From Aeromicrobium ginsengisoli (GTDB taxonomy: Bacteria; Actinomycetota; Actinomycetes; Propionibacteriales; Nocardioidaceae): a DNA stretch of 64,000 nucleotides. This document shows, in pieces, positions 47,790 to 57,917 of this stretch (position 1 is its first letter; every line of letters begins with the position of its first letter). The notes beneath the pieces were generated by a model. The model saw only the letters and a program-made list of their open reading frames with translations. It did not search any database and was not told the DNA's origin. Made by a program: the position numbers and the translations under genes. The DNA lies in contig NZ_SDPQ02000002.1 in the NCBI RefSeq assembly GCF_004134905.2, positions 248,001 to 312,000 on the forward strand. The letters run 5' to 3'.

Positions 47790-48181
47790 CCGAGACCCCT
47801 GACACCTTTGACGACGACGGCGACGGACCCGACCAGGACGCGATCTTCGACGATCCGGACGAGACGCTCGACTCGGGCTACTCGCCCCCGGAGAGCTATC
47901 GCGGCGAAGGCTTCGGCACGACCGCCGACGAGGCCCTGCAGGGCGAGTCGCTCGACGAGCGCCTCCGCCAGGAGGAGCCCGACGACGACCCGTACGCCGA
48001 GCCGGGCGAGGACCTCGACGACGGCGAGGTCGGCACCGAGCGCGCCGGCCGTCTGGTCGACCCCGACGAAGGGTTCGGCGAGGACACCGAGAAGGACCTC
48101 GTGGGCGAGGACGTCGGCATCGACGGCGCCGGTGCGAGTGCCGAGGAAGCCGCCGTCCACGTCGTCGAAGACGACCAGTGA
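47786..48181 (+). CDS. DUF5709 domain protein, very acidic
   Basis: 131 residues, about one third Asp/Glu. The motif DETLDSGYSPPESYRGEGFGTTADEALQGESLDERLRQEEPD is typical of the actinobacterial DUF5709 family; function unknown. No signal or membrane segment. ATG 47786 overlaps the preceding stop; AAGGCT lies 6 nt upstream and could also give a leaderless transcript. Confidence 0.8.
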   Translation: MTETPDTFDDDGDGPDQDAIFDDPDETLDSGYSPPESYRGEGFGTTADEALQGESLDERLRQEEPDDDPYAEPGEDLDDGEVGTERAGRLVDPDEGFGEDTEKDLVGEDVGIDGAGASAEEAAVHVVEDDQ

Positions 48182-48241
48182 CAGAGCGTTGACGACGACT
48201 GAGCGGGACCCGGCGTGAGCCCGATCTCGATCATCGCTTCG

Positions 48242-48263
48242 GTGCACGCGTGTGCACTAAGGT
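48242..48263 (+). promoter_or_regulatory. Leaderless promoter with GTGCAC repeats (acyltransferase gene)
   Basis: TAAGGT (48258-48263) lies 6 nt before ATG 48270. Just upstream are two GTGCAC palindromes (48242-48247 and 48252-48257) separated by GCGT, a possible operator overlapping the -35 zone. Confidence 0.5.
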
Positions 48264-48269
48264 GACCTG

Positions 48270-49031
48270 ATGCGCGACATCACCTACCCCCCGGTCATCC
48301 TCACGGCGCGGATGTTGTTCAAGGTCCTCGGCATGAAGTTCCAGATGTCAGGCACGGAGCACATCCCGCGCACCGGTGGCGCGATCCTGGCGGCCAACCA
48401 CATCGGCTACGTCGACTTCATCTTCGACGGCTTCGCGGCCCAGCCGAGTGGGCGTCTCGTGCGCTTCATGGCCAAGAAGGACGCATTCGACCACAAGATC
48501 TCCGGGCCCATCATGCGCTCGCTCCACCACATCTCGGTCGACCGCGACAACGGCCAGGCGTCGTACGACCAGGCGGTCGAGTACGCCCGCAACGGTGAGA
48601 TCGTCGGGATCTTCCCCGAGGCCACGATCAGTCGCTCGTTCGAGATCAAGGAGCTCAAGACCGGCGCCGTACGCATGGCCGCCGAGGCCGGCGTGCCGCT
48701 CATCCCGATGGTCACCTGGGGTACGCAGCTGCTGAAGACCAAGGACCACCCGTCCGACATGAAAGGCCGCGGCAAGACGATCGGCCTGCACGTCGGCGCG
48801 CCGCTCGAGGTGACCGGCGAGGACCCGGTCGCCGAGACCGCCCGCCTCCGCGAGGCCATGACGGCGCTGCTCGACAAGGCGATCGCCGACTATCCCATCA
48901 GCCCCGAGGGCAAGTGGTGGGCGCCGGCACGACACGGCGGCACCGCCCCGACACCGGAGCAGGCCAAGAAGCTCGACGAGGAAGAGCTGATCGCCCGCGC
49001 CGCGCGCCGGGCAGCCAAGAAGGCCGAATAG
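48270..49031 (+). CDS. 1-acyl-sn-glycerol-3-phosphate acyltransferase (PlsC-like)
   Basis: 253 residues. Acyltransferase motif I NHIGYVD (HxxxxD, about 47-53), motif III FPEATIS (about 113-119, where most have FPEGT) and the PMVTWGTQ motif IV. Such enzymes acylate lysophosphatidate or related acceptors at the membrane. It has a C-terminal Lys/Ala/Glu-rich tail (ARAARRAAKKAE). Which acyl acceptor is used is not known. Confidence 0.9.
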   Translation: MRDITYPPVILTARMLFKVLGMKFQMSGTEHIPRTGGAILAANHIGYVDFIFDGFAAQPSGRLVRFMAKKDAFDHKISGPIMRSLHHISVDRDNGQASYDQAVEYARNGEIVGIFPEATISRSFEIKELKTGAVRMAAEAGVPLIPMVTWGTQLLKTKDHPSDMKGRGKTIGLHVGAPLEVTGEDPVAETARLREAMTALLDKAIADYPISPEGKWWAPARHGGTAPTPEQAKKLDEEELIARAARRAAKKAE

Positions 49032-49041
49032 CCGGCGAGGG

Positions 49042-49554
49042 CTAGTCGCCGACGGAGCCGTCGGCCATCTCGCGCAGCAGGTCGAGGTGGCCGTTGTGGC
49101 GGGCGGTCTCCTCGATGAGGTGCAGCAGGATCCACCGGGCGGTCAGCGGTATGTCGCGCGACTGCTTGCCCTGCATCACCATGTCGAGGTCGACGGTCTC
49201 GAACACCGCACGGGTGCGCGCCGCCTCCTCCTCATAGAGCCGGATGACCTCGTCGAGCGGCAGCTCCAGGCCCTGCCGGAGCTCGGCGTCGGGATCCTCC
49301 TCGGTCCATGGGCCGTCGTCCTCGCCGCCGAACAGGTCGGCGTTGACCCACGACCGCTCGACCCAGCGCAGGTGGTTGAGCAGCGCAGCCGGGGTGGTCA
49401 GCGGTGAGGTCTCGATCGGGGCATGGCGTGCCTTGTCCTCGTCGAGGCCCTGGACCTTGAACACCGCGGTCTCCTGGACATAGCGCAGCATCGTGAGCAG
49501 GAGCGTGCGCTCGTCCCACGGGCCGTCGGGTCCCGGGTCGTCAGATCTCGTCAT
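49042..49554 (-). CDS. DinB-superfamily (DUF664) protein
   Basis: 170 residues. Four-helix bundle with the metal-binding His pattern: His near [12 protein letters not shown] and His in [21 protein letters not shown]. Members in actinobacteria include mycothiol-dependent enzymes, but most are uncharacterised. ATG 49554 (MTRSDDPG), divergent from tsaD across only 38 bp. Confidence 0.87.
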   Translation of the reverse strand: MTRSDDPGPDGPWDERTLLLTMLRYVQETAVFKVQGLDEDKARHAPIETSPLTTPAALLNHLRWVERSWVNADLFGGEDDGPWTEEDPDAELRQGLELPLDEVIRLYEEEAARTRAVFETVDLDMVMQGKQSRDIPLTARWILLHLIEETARHNGHLDLLREMADGSVGD

Positions 49555-49580
49555 GGCTCGAGCCTCCCACACGGGCCTGT

Positions 49581-49586
49581 CACAAT
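49581..49586 (+). promoter_or_regulatory. -10 element of a leaderless promoter (tsaD)
   Basis: CACAAT lies 6 nt before GTG 49593 in the short divergent gap to the DinB gene. Confidence 0.45.
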
Positions 49587-49592
49587 GGCGGC

Positions 49593-50639
49593 GTGAGCGA
49601 ACCGTTGGTGATGGGCATCGAGTCGTCCTGCGACGAGACCGGCGTCGGCATCGTGCGTGGCACGGAGCTGCTCGCGCACGCGCTCTCGTCGAGCATGGAG
49701 CAGCACGTACGCTTCGGCGGCATCGTCCCCGAGGTTGCCAGTCGTGCCCACCTCGAGGCCATGGTGCCGACGCTCGAGCAGGCGTATGCGGAGTCCGGCG
49801 TACGCGTGCAGGACGTCGACGCGATCGCGGTCACCAGCGGTCCTGGCCTGACCGGCGCACTGCTGGTCGGTGTCGCAGCGGCCAAGGCCCTGGCGCTGGC
49901 GCACGACAAGCCGCTCTACGGCGTCAACCACCTCGCCGCTCACGTTGCGGTCGACCAGCTCGAGCACGGCCGGTTCGACGAACGTGCCGTCGCCCTGCTG
50001 GTCAGCGGCGGTCACACCGAGATCCTGCTCGTCGACGACATCGTCACCGGCATCACGCTGCTTGGCCAGACGATCGACGACGCCGCCGGCGAGGCGTTCG
50101 ACAAGGTCGCCCGGCTGCTCGGCCTGCCCTATCCCGGCGGCCCGCACATCGACCGCGTCGCCCGCGACGGCGACGCCTCGACGATCGCCTTCCCCCGCGG
50201 CCTGACCGGTGGGCGCGACCTCGACAAGCACCGCTACGACTTCTCGTTCTCGGGCCTCAAGAGCGCCGTCGCCCGGCACGTGCAGCACGAGGACCGCATG
50301 GGTCGTACGTTCGCGGTCGCCGACATCGCCGCGTCGTTCCAGGACTCGGTCTGCGACGTGCTGACCAAGAAGGCCATCGATGCGTGCCTCGATCACGACG
50401 TCAAGACGCTCATCATCGGGGGTGGTGTGGCTGCCAACGGCCGCCTGCGCCAGTTCGCCGAGGAGCGCGCCGCCAAGGCCGGCATCCAGATCCGCGTGCC
50501 GCGCATCGGCCTGTGCACCGACAACGGCGCGATGGTCGCGGCGCTCGGTGCCGAGGTCGTACGCCGTGGGCTTCCGCCGTCGTCGCTCAACCTGCCGGCC
50601 GACTCGAGCATGCCGGTCACCGACGTCGTCGCCGCCTAG
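49593..50639 (+). CDS. tsaD: tRNA N6-adenosine threonylcarbamoyltransferase
   Basis: 348 residues. Catalyses transfer of the threonylcarbamoyl group to A37 of ANN-decoding tRNAs. Metal-binding His113 and His117 ([10 protein letters not shown]); also [14 protein letters not shown] at the start, [24 protein letters not shown] and [11 protein letters not shown]. Together with the tsaE and tsaB genes 3-4 kb upstream it supplies the t6A system. The stop codon overlaps the convergent pxpC gene. Confidence 0.97.
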   Translation: MSEPLVMGIESSCDETGVGIVRGTELLAHALSSSMEQHVRFGGIVPEVASRAHLEAMVPTLEQAYAESGVRVQDVDAIAVTSGPGLTGALLVGVAAAKALALAHDKPLYGVNHLAAHVAVDQLEHGRFDERAVALLVSGGHTEILLVDDIVTGITLLGQTIDDAAGEAFDKVARLLGLPYPGGPHIDRVARDGDASTIAFPRGLTGGRDLDKHRYDFSFSGLKSAVARHVQHEDRMGRTFAVADIAASFQDSVCDVLTKKAIDACLDHDVKTLIIGGGVAANGRLRQFAEERAAKAGIQIRVPRIGLCTDNGAMVAALGAEVVRRGLPPSSLNLPADSSMPVTDVVAA

Positions 50640-51487
50640 CTCACCCGGCTGAACCGCACGACCTGCCCCGGCGCCGCTTGGGCAAGCCGGTCCGTGTGCC
50701 GGTTGAGCACCACCGCGAGGACGGGGTAGCCGCCCGTGACCGGATGGTCCGGCCCGAACACGATCGGCTGGCCGTCCGCCGAGACCTGGATGCTGCCGCG
50801 CACGCACGGCTCGCTCGGCAGCTCGTCGGGGCGCGCCCGCTCGAGTGCGGGACCGGTCAGGCGGACGCCGACCCGGTCCGAGGCCGGGCTGACCTGCCAC
50901 GGCGACTCGAGCAGCCGGCGCACGGCCGTCGTCGTGAACCAGTCGTCGCGCGGGCCGAGCATCACGTCGAGCGTCAGCTCGCCGGTACGCCCGAGGGTCG
51001 GCACGTCCTCGATGTCGGGCGGATGCGTCGCGGCACCCAGGGCGAGCCGGTCACCGTCCTTCAGCGGCGCTGGGCCCAAACCGGCGAGAGTGTCGGTCGA
51101 GCGGGAGCCGAGCTCCTCCGGCACGGCGAAACCGCCGGCCACGCCGACGTACGACCGCAGGCCCGCCGCGGGCGCGCCGAGCGCCAACCGCTGGCCCGCC
51201 TGCAGTGGGATCGCCCGCCCGTACGCCCGAGGGTCGCCATCGACCGTGACCGGACCGGCGGCACCCGTCACGGCCACCCACGTCGGGGTCTCGGCGCGCA
51301 GCACGAGCTCGCCGCGCAGCACCTCGAGGGCAGCGGCACCCGGCTCGTTGCCGAGCACGAGGTTGACCTGGCGCAGCGCCGACCGGTCGAACGCGCCTGA
51401 CGGACTGACCCCGAGGTGTCCCAGGCCCGGTCGGCCGAGGTCCTGCACGAGCGTCAGCAGCCCCGGCGACTCGATGACGAGGGTCAT
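50636..51487 (-). CDS. pxpC: 5-oxoprolinase subunit C (biotin-dependent carboxyltransferase-like, KipA)
   Basis: 283 residues. Part of the ATP-dependent PxpABC 5-oxoprolinase that opens pyroglutamate to glutamate. Start [34 protein letters not shown] and the C-terminal [17 protein letters not shown] are diagnostic. ATG 51487 overlaps the pxpB stop. Last gene of the minus-strand operon. Confidence 0.93.
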   Translation of the reverse strand: MTLVIESPGLLTLVQDLGRPGLGHLGVSPSGAFDRSALRQVNLVLGNEPGAAALEVLRGELVLRAETPTWVAVTGAAGPVTVDGDPRAYGRAIPLQAGQRLALGAPAAGLRSYVGVAGGFAVPEELGSRSTDTLAGLGPAPLKDGDRLALGAATHPPDIEDVPTLGRTGELTLDVMLGPRDDWFTTTAVRRLLESPWQVSPASDRVGVRLTGPALERARPDELPSEPCVRGSIQVSADGQPIVFGPDHPVTGGYPVLAVVLNRHTDRLAQAAPGQVVRFSRVS

Positions 51488-52065
51488 GCCGCGACGAACC
51501 TCACCGTCATGCCGGCCCTGAGCAGCGCTGGCGGTTCGCGAGCGGTGTCCCACATCGCCAGCCCGGTGTGGCCGATCAGCTGCCAGCCGCCCGGTGACTC
51601 CCGGGGGTAGACGCCGCTGAACTCACCCGCCAACCCGACCGCGCCCCCCGGCACCCGGTTGCGCGGCGAGTCGCGGCGCGGCACCTGCAGCCGCGGATCT
51701 CCGCCGACGAGGTAGGAGAACCCCGGCGCGAATCCGCCGAACGCGACGGTCCACGGCGTCCCGGTGTGCGCCGCGACGACCTCGGCCGGCGTCAGGCCGG
51801 TGAGCCGGGCGACATCGTCGAGATCGGCGCCGTCGTACGCGACCGTGATCTCGACCTGCGGCCCGTCGAGCGATGCAGCCGTGGCCACCGGCGACGTACG
51901 ACCGACGAGCGACCGCAGCGCAGCGGGATCGCCGCGGAGCAGCACGCTCCGGGCGCCCAGCACGACCTCTGCCTCGTCGTGCAGCGCGGCGAACCAGCGT
52001 TGCGCCTCGTCGAGCGACTCGCAGTCGAGCAGCAGTGCGGTGTCGCCGTACGGCTTGAGGTTCAC
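51484..52065 (-). CDS. pxpB: 5-oxoprolinase subunit B (KipI)
   Basis: 193 residues. Markers: PYGDTALLLDCESLDEAQRWFAAL at the start and FGGFAPGFSYLVGGDPRLQVPRRDSPRNRVPGGAVGLAGEFSGVYPRESPGGWQLIG, with the PPGSW-like loop. Works with PxpC as one kinase/ligase-like unit. GTG 52065 overlaps the pxpA stop (GTGA). Confidence 0.93.
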   Translation of the reverse strand: MNLKPYGDTALLLDCESLDEAQRWFAALHDEAEVVLGARSVLLRGDPAALRSLVGRTSPVATAASLDGPQVEITVAYDGADLDDVARLTGLTPAEVVAAHTGTPWTVAFGGFAPGFSYLVGGDPRLQVPRRDSPRNRVPGGAVGLAGEFSGVYPRESPGGWQLIGHTGLAMWDTAREPPALLRAGMTVRFVAA

Positions 52066-52778
52066 GCGATGACGCTCGAGAGCTCGGCCCCGTGCGCCTC
52101 GAGCGCAACGCGGACGGCCCGGGCCAGCTCGACCGCACCGGGGCTGTCGCTGTGCACGCAGACCGACGACACGCGCTCCATCAGGCGTATGGCCTGGGCC
52201 GCGACGGCCTCAACGTCATCGAGCACCGCGCCGGGCTCGCTGCGCGGCACGAGCCTCCCGTCGGACGTGTAGGCCCGATCGGCGAAGCCCTCGCGGATGA
52301 TCGGGATGCCGGACGCCTCGGCGATCGACAGCGACACCGAGCCGGGCAGTCCCAGCAGGGGGAGGGGTGTGGCGAGACCCTGGAGGGCGTCGACCACGGC
52401 CTGCGCCTGGACGTCGTCGTCGACGATGCGGTTGTAGAGGGCGCCGTGGGGCTTGATGTACGCCACGCCGCCGCCGGCCGCCCGGGCGATCTCGTCGAGC
52501 AGCAGGATCTGGCTCAGCAGCTCGCCGGTGAGCTCGTCGGACGGCATGTCCAGGTGCAGCCGGCCGAAGTTGTCCCGGTCCGGGTAGCCGACCTGGGCAC
52601 CGATCGACACGCCCCGCTCGACCGCAGCCTCGCACGTCGCCCGCATGAGATCGGCGTCCCCGGCGTACGCCCCGCAGCACACGTTGGCGCTGGTCACGAT
52701 GTCCAGCAGTGCGACGTCCTCGCCCGAATCCCACCGGGGCCACGACTCGCCGAGATCCGCGTTCAGGTCGATCCGCAT
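52062..52778 (-). CDS. pxpA: 5-oxoprolinase subunit A (LamB/YcsF family)
   Basis: 238 residues, slightly shorter than the usual 244-255. DLNADLGES at the start, SANVCCGAYAGD, VGYPDRDNFGR and VKPHGALYN-like (IKPHGALYN) blocks are diagnostic. First gene of pxpABC on the minus strand. The upstream gap carries a large palindrome. Confidence 0.94.
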   Translation of the reverse strand: MRIDLNADLGESWPRWDSGEDVALLDIVTSANVCCGAYAGDADLMRATCEAAVERGVSIGAQVGYPDRDNFGRLHLDMPSDELTGELLSQILLLDEIARAAGGGVAYIKPHGALYNRIVDDDVQAQAVVDALQGLATPLPLLGLPGSVSLSIAEASGIPIIREGFADRAYTSDGRLVPRSEPGAVLDDVEAVAAQAIRLMERVSSVCVHSDSPGAVELARAVRVALEAHGAELSSVIA

Positions 52779-52794
52779 GCGCTCAGCCTATGCC

Positions 52795-52859
52795 CCGAGA
52801 TTTGGATGCCGGTGCACCACAAAGCGGTCGGCCGTGGTGCACGAGAATCCAAATCTCGG
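52795..52859. repeat. Nested perfect palindrome between pxpA and the methyltransferase gene
   Basis: Outer arms CCGAGATTTGGAT (52795-52807) and ATCCAAATCTCGG (52847-52859) match exactly; inner arms GTGCACCAC (52812-52820) and GTGGTGCAC (52834-52842) also match exactly, around a 13-base centre. The two stems are separated by short unpaired bulges. Placed 5 nt after the stop of one minus-strand gene and 16 nt before the start of the next. It may act as terminator but has no T tract; it resembles a mobile intergenic palindrome. Confidence 0.85.
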
Positions 52860-52863
52860 CGTG

Positions 52864-54018
52864 TCAGAGGCGCTCGACGAGGTAGGCCCGGCCGTGACCG
52901 AGGACCCGGGTCATGATGATCGTCGCGGTGTTGGGGCCCTTGAGCTTGAGTCGGCGGATCAGCTCCTCGGGCACGATGTCGACGCCGCGCTTCTTGACCG
53001 TCAGCGTTCCGACCCGCCGCACCTGCAGCGCCGCCTTGAGCGGCTTCTCCCTGAACGGCAGCTCGTCGATGATCCGGAATCCCCGGGCCAGCGGCGTCGT
53101 GTGCCGGGCGTCCGAGGCGACGTACGCGATGTGCGCATCGGGCAGCCAGCCGCCGATCGTCGCGGCGAGCTCGCTGACGAGGCCCGCGCGGATGACGGCG
53201 TCGTCGGGCTCGTAGAGGTAGGCCCCGACGTCAGCCACCGCGACGGGCTCGCCGGTCGACACGAGCCCGGCGCCGGACGGCAGCACCGTGGCCCTGCGGG
53301 TGGCCGTCGCGAACGGTGCTCCCCAGAGGCACGCCTCGACGAGGTTGCCACCGTCGCTGACCCACTCGGCCTCGACGCCGGTCGGCACCGCGTCGTGGGC
53401 GAGTCCGGGCATCAGCTTGGCGACGGCACGTCCCGCCAGCAGCTCGCGCACCCAGTCCCACGGTGGCTGCAGGTCGGACGTCGAGAACGTACGTCCACGG
53501 CCGTCCCTGCGCGCCGGATCGATGAAGGCGACGGTGTCCGGCGCCAGATTGACCCTGAGTGCGTCGCCGCGCACGACGTCGCCCGAGAGCTCGAGGGCCT
53601 CCAAGTTGGCACGGGCGATCGCCGCACGTACAGGTTCGATCTCGACGCCATGCACCGTGATCCCGGCCCGTGCGAAGGCGATGAGGTCGGCCCCGATGCC
53701 ACACCCCAGGTCAACGACCACGCGAGCGCCGGTCGATGCCAGCCTCTCGGCGCGGTGCGTGGCCACCGACATGCGCGTCGACTGCTCGAGAGCATCGTGC
53801 GTGAAGTACATCCGCGCCGCGTCGGCGCCGAACTTGGTCGCCGCCCTGCCCCGCAGGTGGTTCTGGGTCACGGCGGCTGCGACGAGCGCCGGCGCGTACG
53901 TCTTGCGCAGCCGGGTGCCGAGCGCCAGGTCGGCCTCCACGCCGGCGCGTCGCGCGACCTCGTCGAGCAACAGCTGACCCGCGGGGGACAGCAGCTGCTC
54001 GAACGTCGCCAGATCCAT
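52864..54018 (-). CDS. Class I SAM methyltransferase with C-terminal THUMP-like domain
   Basis: 384 residues. SAM motif VVDLGCGIGADLIAFARAG (about 101-119) and FIDPARR (about 163-169) lie in a Rossmann domain of the RNA/DNA-methyltransferase type. The last 80 residues (VRRVGTLTVKKRGVDIVPEELIRRLKLKGPNTATIIMTRV) match the THUMP-like domain. The substrate is unknown, an RNA being likely. ATG 54018 is chosen; CAGACT is 6 nt upstream on the minus strand. Confidence 0.85.
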   Translation of the reverse strand: MDLATFEQLLSPAGQLLLDEVARRAGVEADLALGTRLRKTYAPALVAAAVTQNHLRGRAATKFGADAARMYFTHDALEQSTRMSVATHRAERLASTGARVVVDLGCGIGADLIAFARAGITVHGVEIEPVRAAIARANLEALELSGDVVRGDALRVNLAPDTVAFIDPARRDGRGRTFSTSDLQPPWDWVRELLAGRAVAKLMPGLAHDAVPTGVEAEWVSDGGNLVEACLWGAPFATATRRATVLPSGAGLVSTGEPVAVADVGAYLYEPDDAVIRAGLVSELAATIGGWLPDAHIAYVASDARHTTPLARGFRIIDELPFREKPLKAALQVRRVGTLTVKKRGVDIVPEELIRRLKLKGPNTATIIMTRVLGHGRAYLVERL

Positions 54019-54078
54019 GGAGGCAGTCTGCCGTGTAGGAAAACCAGCCATCTCCCCAAGGTGAGATGAAGCGAGGAG

Positions 54079-54145
54079 AACGGCCTCGGGCGGAGCTCTG
54101 CGGAGCCCGAGAGTGAGTCCGGAGCGCAGCGGAGGACGGGCCGTT
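54079..54145. repeat. Palindromic intergenic element upstream of the groES promoter
   Basis: Outer arms AACGGCC/GGCCGTT (54079-54085, 54139-54145) and inner CTCGGGC/GCCCGAG (54085-54091, 54105-54111; its first C is shared with the outer arm) surround a G/C-rich stretch of CGGAG-type units. Could be a REP-like repeat or the fold of a terminator; no gene lies in it. Confidence 0.4.
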
Positions 54146-54154
54146 AGCAGTCTC

Positions 54155-54184
54155 TTGGGTCGAGTGCCAGCCGCGTGCTAGATT
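54155..54184 (+). promoter_or_regulatory. groES-groEL promoter
   Basis: TTGGGT (54155-54160), 18 bp, TAGATT (54179-54184), directly followed by the CIRCE element. Confidence 0.7.
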
Positions 54185-54189
54185 TCGTA

Positions 54190-54216
54190 TTGGCACTCTC
54201 GCCATGAGAGTGCCAA
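54190..54216 (+). promoter_or_regulatory. CIRCE operator (HrcA-binding site)
   Basis: TTGGCACTC-N9-GAGTGCCAA, a perfect inverted repeat with the canonical 9-base spacer, placed over the expected transcription start. It marks heat-shock control by HrcA, whose gene is not in this window. Confidence 0.95.
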
Positions 54217-54294
54217 GCATCGGTGAGTACGACCCCCGCGACGGCGTGCCCACCAGCGTCCAACGTTCCACCGCCTGAAAGGGGAGGTCGACAC

Positions 54295-54588
54295 GTGTCG
54301 GTCACCATCAAGCCGCTCGAGGATCGCCTGGTCATCCAGGCTGTCGAAGCCGAGCAGACCACTGCATCAGGTCTGGTCATCCCGGACACTGCCAAGGAGA
54401 AGCCCCAGGAGGGCAACGTCATCGCTGTCGGACCCGGTCGGGTCGACGACAACGGCAACCGCGTTCCTCTTGACGTCGCCGTCGGCGACAAGGTCATCTT
54501 CAGCAAGTACGGCGGCACCGAGGTCAAGTACGACGGCCAGGAGTACCTCATCCTGTCCGCTCGCGACGTCCTCGCTGTCGTTTCGTGA
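54295..54588 (+). CDS. groES: Co-chaperonin GroES
   Basis: 97 residues. Caps the GroEL cavity. [29 protein letters not shown] contains the mobile loop, and the roof hairpin [14 protein letters not shown] follows. GTG 54295 is preceded by GGGGAGG, which decides the start over upstream in-frame codons. Under CIRCE control. Confidence 0.98.
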   Translation: MSVTIKPLEDRLVIQAVEAEQTTASGLVIPDTAKEKPQEGNVIAVGPGRVDDNGNRVPLDVAVGDKVIFSKYGGTEVKYDGQEYLILSARDVLAVVS

Positions 54589-54593
54589 TCTGA

Positions 54594-56276
<1,683 letters not shown>

Positions 56277-56296
56277 TCCGTAGCAAAGAACACAGG

Positions 56297-56328
56297 GAGA
56301 CGGATGGCTCGGGTGAGCCATCCGTCTC
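56297..56328 (+). terminator. Terminator after groEL
   Basis: Perfect 14-bp stem GAGACGGATGGCTC/GAGCCATCCGTCTC with loop GGGT, 20 nt after the groEL stop, followed by TCTCGTTTCG. Confidence 0.9.
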
Positions 56329-56383
56329 TCTCGTTTCGTGAGCTGTCGCGCCGGTAGCGGCTCGCGCGAGCGCCCCGGCTCAC

Positions 56384-56431
56384 GTGGTCTCGATACGTCG
56401 GCCGCGGGCGGCCTCCTACTCGACCGACGAC
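56384..56431. repeat. Imperfect intergenic repeat of the GGTCTCGATACG...CTACTCGACC type
   Basis: GTGGTCTCGATACGTCGGCC is followed by GGGCGGCCTCCTACTCGACC. The inner GGCC arms pair, and the outer GGTCTCGA/TACTCGACC are partly complementary. Elements of this wording are frequent between genes in Nocardioidaceae and other actinomycetes (recalled, not checked). Only one copy is in this window. Confidence 0.45.
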
Positions 56432-56464
56432 TGGCGCAGGCGACGCCCGCTTTCGCGTTCGGGC

Positions 56465-56470
56465 TAGATT
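56465..56470 (+). promoter_or_regulatory. -10 element of a leaderless promoter (RNB gene)
   Basis: TAGATT lies 7 nt before the GTG at 56478. Confidence 0.5.
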
Positions 56471-56477
56471 CGTCCGG

Positions 56478-57890
56478 GTGAGCACCTCGCCGCACGACTT
56501 CGCAGGCGTACGCGCCGAGCTCGATCTCCCACCCGTTGCCCAGACGGCGAGCTTCCCACCGGAGGTCGTCGCCGAGGCTGAGGCGATTGCTGCCGGCGAT
56601 CGGCCCGAGGTCGAGGACGCGACCGCGATCCCGTTCGTCACGATCGATCCGCCCGGCGCACGCGACCTCGACCAGGCGATGTTCCTCGAGCGCGACGGCG
56701 ACGGGTTCCGGGTCCACTACGCGATCACAGACCTCGGCTCCGCGATTCCACCTGGCGGCGCCGTCGATGCCGAGGCTCGCCGCCGCGGCCAGACGATCTA
56801 CCTCCCGGACGGGCGCGTGCCGCTGCACCCGCCGGTGCTCTCCGAGGACGCGTTGAGCCTGCTCGCCGATCAGGTCCGCGGCGCCGCAGTCTGGACGATC
56901 GACGTCGCGGCAGACGGCGCGCTGAGCAACGTCTCCGTACGCCGCGCCCGCGTGAAGTCGGTCGCGCAGCTCGACTACGAGGGTGTGCAGCAGTCGTTCG
57001 ACGCCGGCACGCCGCACCCGTCGCTCGAGCCGCTCGCCGACCTCGGCCGGCTCCGCCAGAGCGTACGTGTCGACCGTGGCGCGATCGAGCTCGCGCTGCC
57101 GGAGCAAGAGGTCGAGCGCGCCGACGACGAGTGGCGGGTCGTGATGCGCGTTCGCACGCAGGTCGACGGGTGGAACGCGGAGATCTCCCTGCTGACCGGC
57201 ATGGCGGCGGCGCAGCTGATGCTCGACGCCGAGGTCGGGCTGCTCCGCACCCTGCCGCCGGCCGACGACAAGGCCGAGGCCGACTTCCTCCGCACGGCGC
57301 GAACGCTCAAGGTTGCCGTGCCCGACGGCGCCACGCCGGCGCACGTGCTCGTCGGGCTCGACCCGAGCCGGCCCGCCTCCATCGCGCTCATGACCGAGGC
57401 GACCCGGCTGCTCCGCGGGGCCGGCTACGAGGCGTTCGACGGCTCGAGACCGGCACAGGTCGACCATGCAGGAGTGGGTGGCCCGTACGCCCATGTGACG
57501 GCACCGTTGCGACGCCTGGCCGACCGCTTCGGCACCGAGGTGTGCCTTGCGATCTGCGAGCAGCGACCCGTGCCTGACTGGGTGCGCGAGGCGCTGCCGT
57601 CACTGCCCGACATCATGAAGGAGTCGGACCGGCGTGCCGCCAAGGCGGACCGGACGTGCATCGACCAGGCCGAGGTGTGGGCACTGGCCGGGCGCGTCGG
57701 CGAGTCCTTCGACGCCGTCGTCATGCACGCCGACCGCGACGGTGGCGAGGTCGCGGTGCTCGAGCCGCCGGTCATCGCCCGCTGCCGCGGCGCCGGGCTG
57801 CCCGAAGGCGCGCAGGTCAGCGTACGTCTGAGCGAGGTCGACGAGGTCCGGCGTGAGGTGCAGTTCACGTTCGGGGGCCCTGCTGGCTAG
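56478..57890 (+). CDS. RNB-domain ribonuclease (RNase II/R-like, compact form)
   Basis: 470 residues. The RNB catalytic domain shows FVTIDPPGARDLDQAMFLE (about 53-71, with the Asp residues that bind Mg2+), AAAQLMLDAEVGLL and APLRRLADRFGTEVCLAI. Full RNase R has cold-shock and S1 domains and exceeds 700 residues; here only short flanks remain, like the DR0020-type RNase II. A 3'-5' exoribonuclease role is inferred. In M. tuberculosis whiB3 and sigD lie between groEL1 and guaB2; neither is present in this interval. Confidence 0.9.
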   Translation: MSTSPHDFAGVRAELDLPPVAQTASFPPEVVAEAEAIAAGDRPEVEDATAIPFVTIDPPGARDLDQAMFLERDGDGFRVHYAITDLGSAIPPGGAVDAEARRRGQTIYLPDGRVPLHPPVLSEDALSLLADQVRGAAVWTIDVAADGALSNVSVRRARVKSVAQLDYEGVQQSFDAGTPHPSLEPLADLGRLRQSVRVDRGAIELALPEQEVERADDEWRVVMRVRTQVDGWNAEISLLTGMAAAQLMLDAEVGLLRTLPPADDKAEADFLRTARTLKVAVPDGATPAHVLVGLDPSRPASIALMTEATRLLRGAGYEAFDGSRPAQVDHAGVGGPYAHVTAPLRRLADRFGTEVCLAICEQRPVPDWVREALPSLPDIMKESDRRAAKADRTCIDQAEVWALAGRVGESFDAVVMHADRDGGEVAVLEPPVIARCRGAGLPEGAQVSVRLSEVDEVRREVQFTFGGPAG

Positions 57891-57898
57891 TGAGTTCC

Positions 57899-57917
57899 TT
57901 AGGTTAGGCTGCCCTTA
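57899..57917 (+). promoter_or_regulatory. IdeR/DtxR iron box overlapping a leaderless promoter
   Basis: TTAGGTTAGGCTGCCCTTA matches the IdeR/DtxR consensus (TTAGGTTAGGCTAACCTAA) at 16 of 19 positions. It contains the -10 hexamer TAGGCT (57905-57910), which stands 6 nt before ATG 57917. An iron-loaded regulator bound here would block the promoter directly. Confidence 0.85.
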
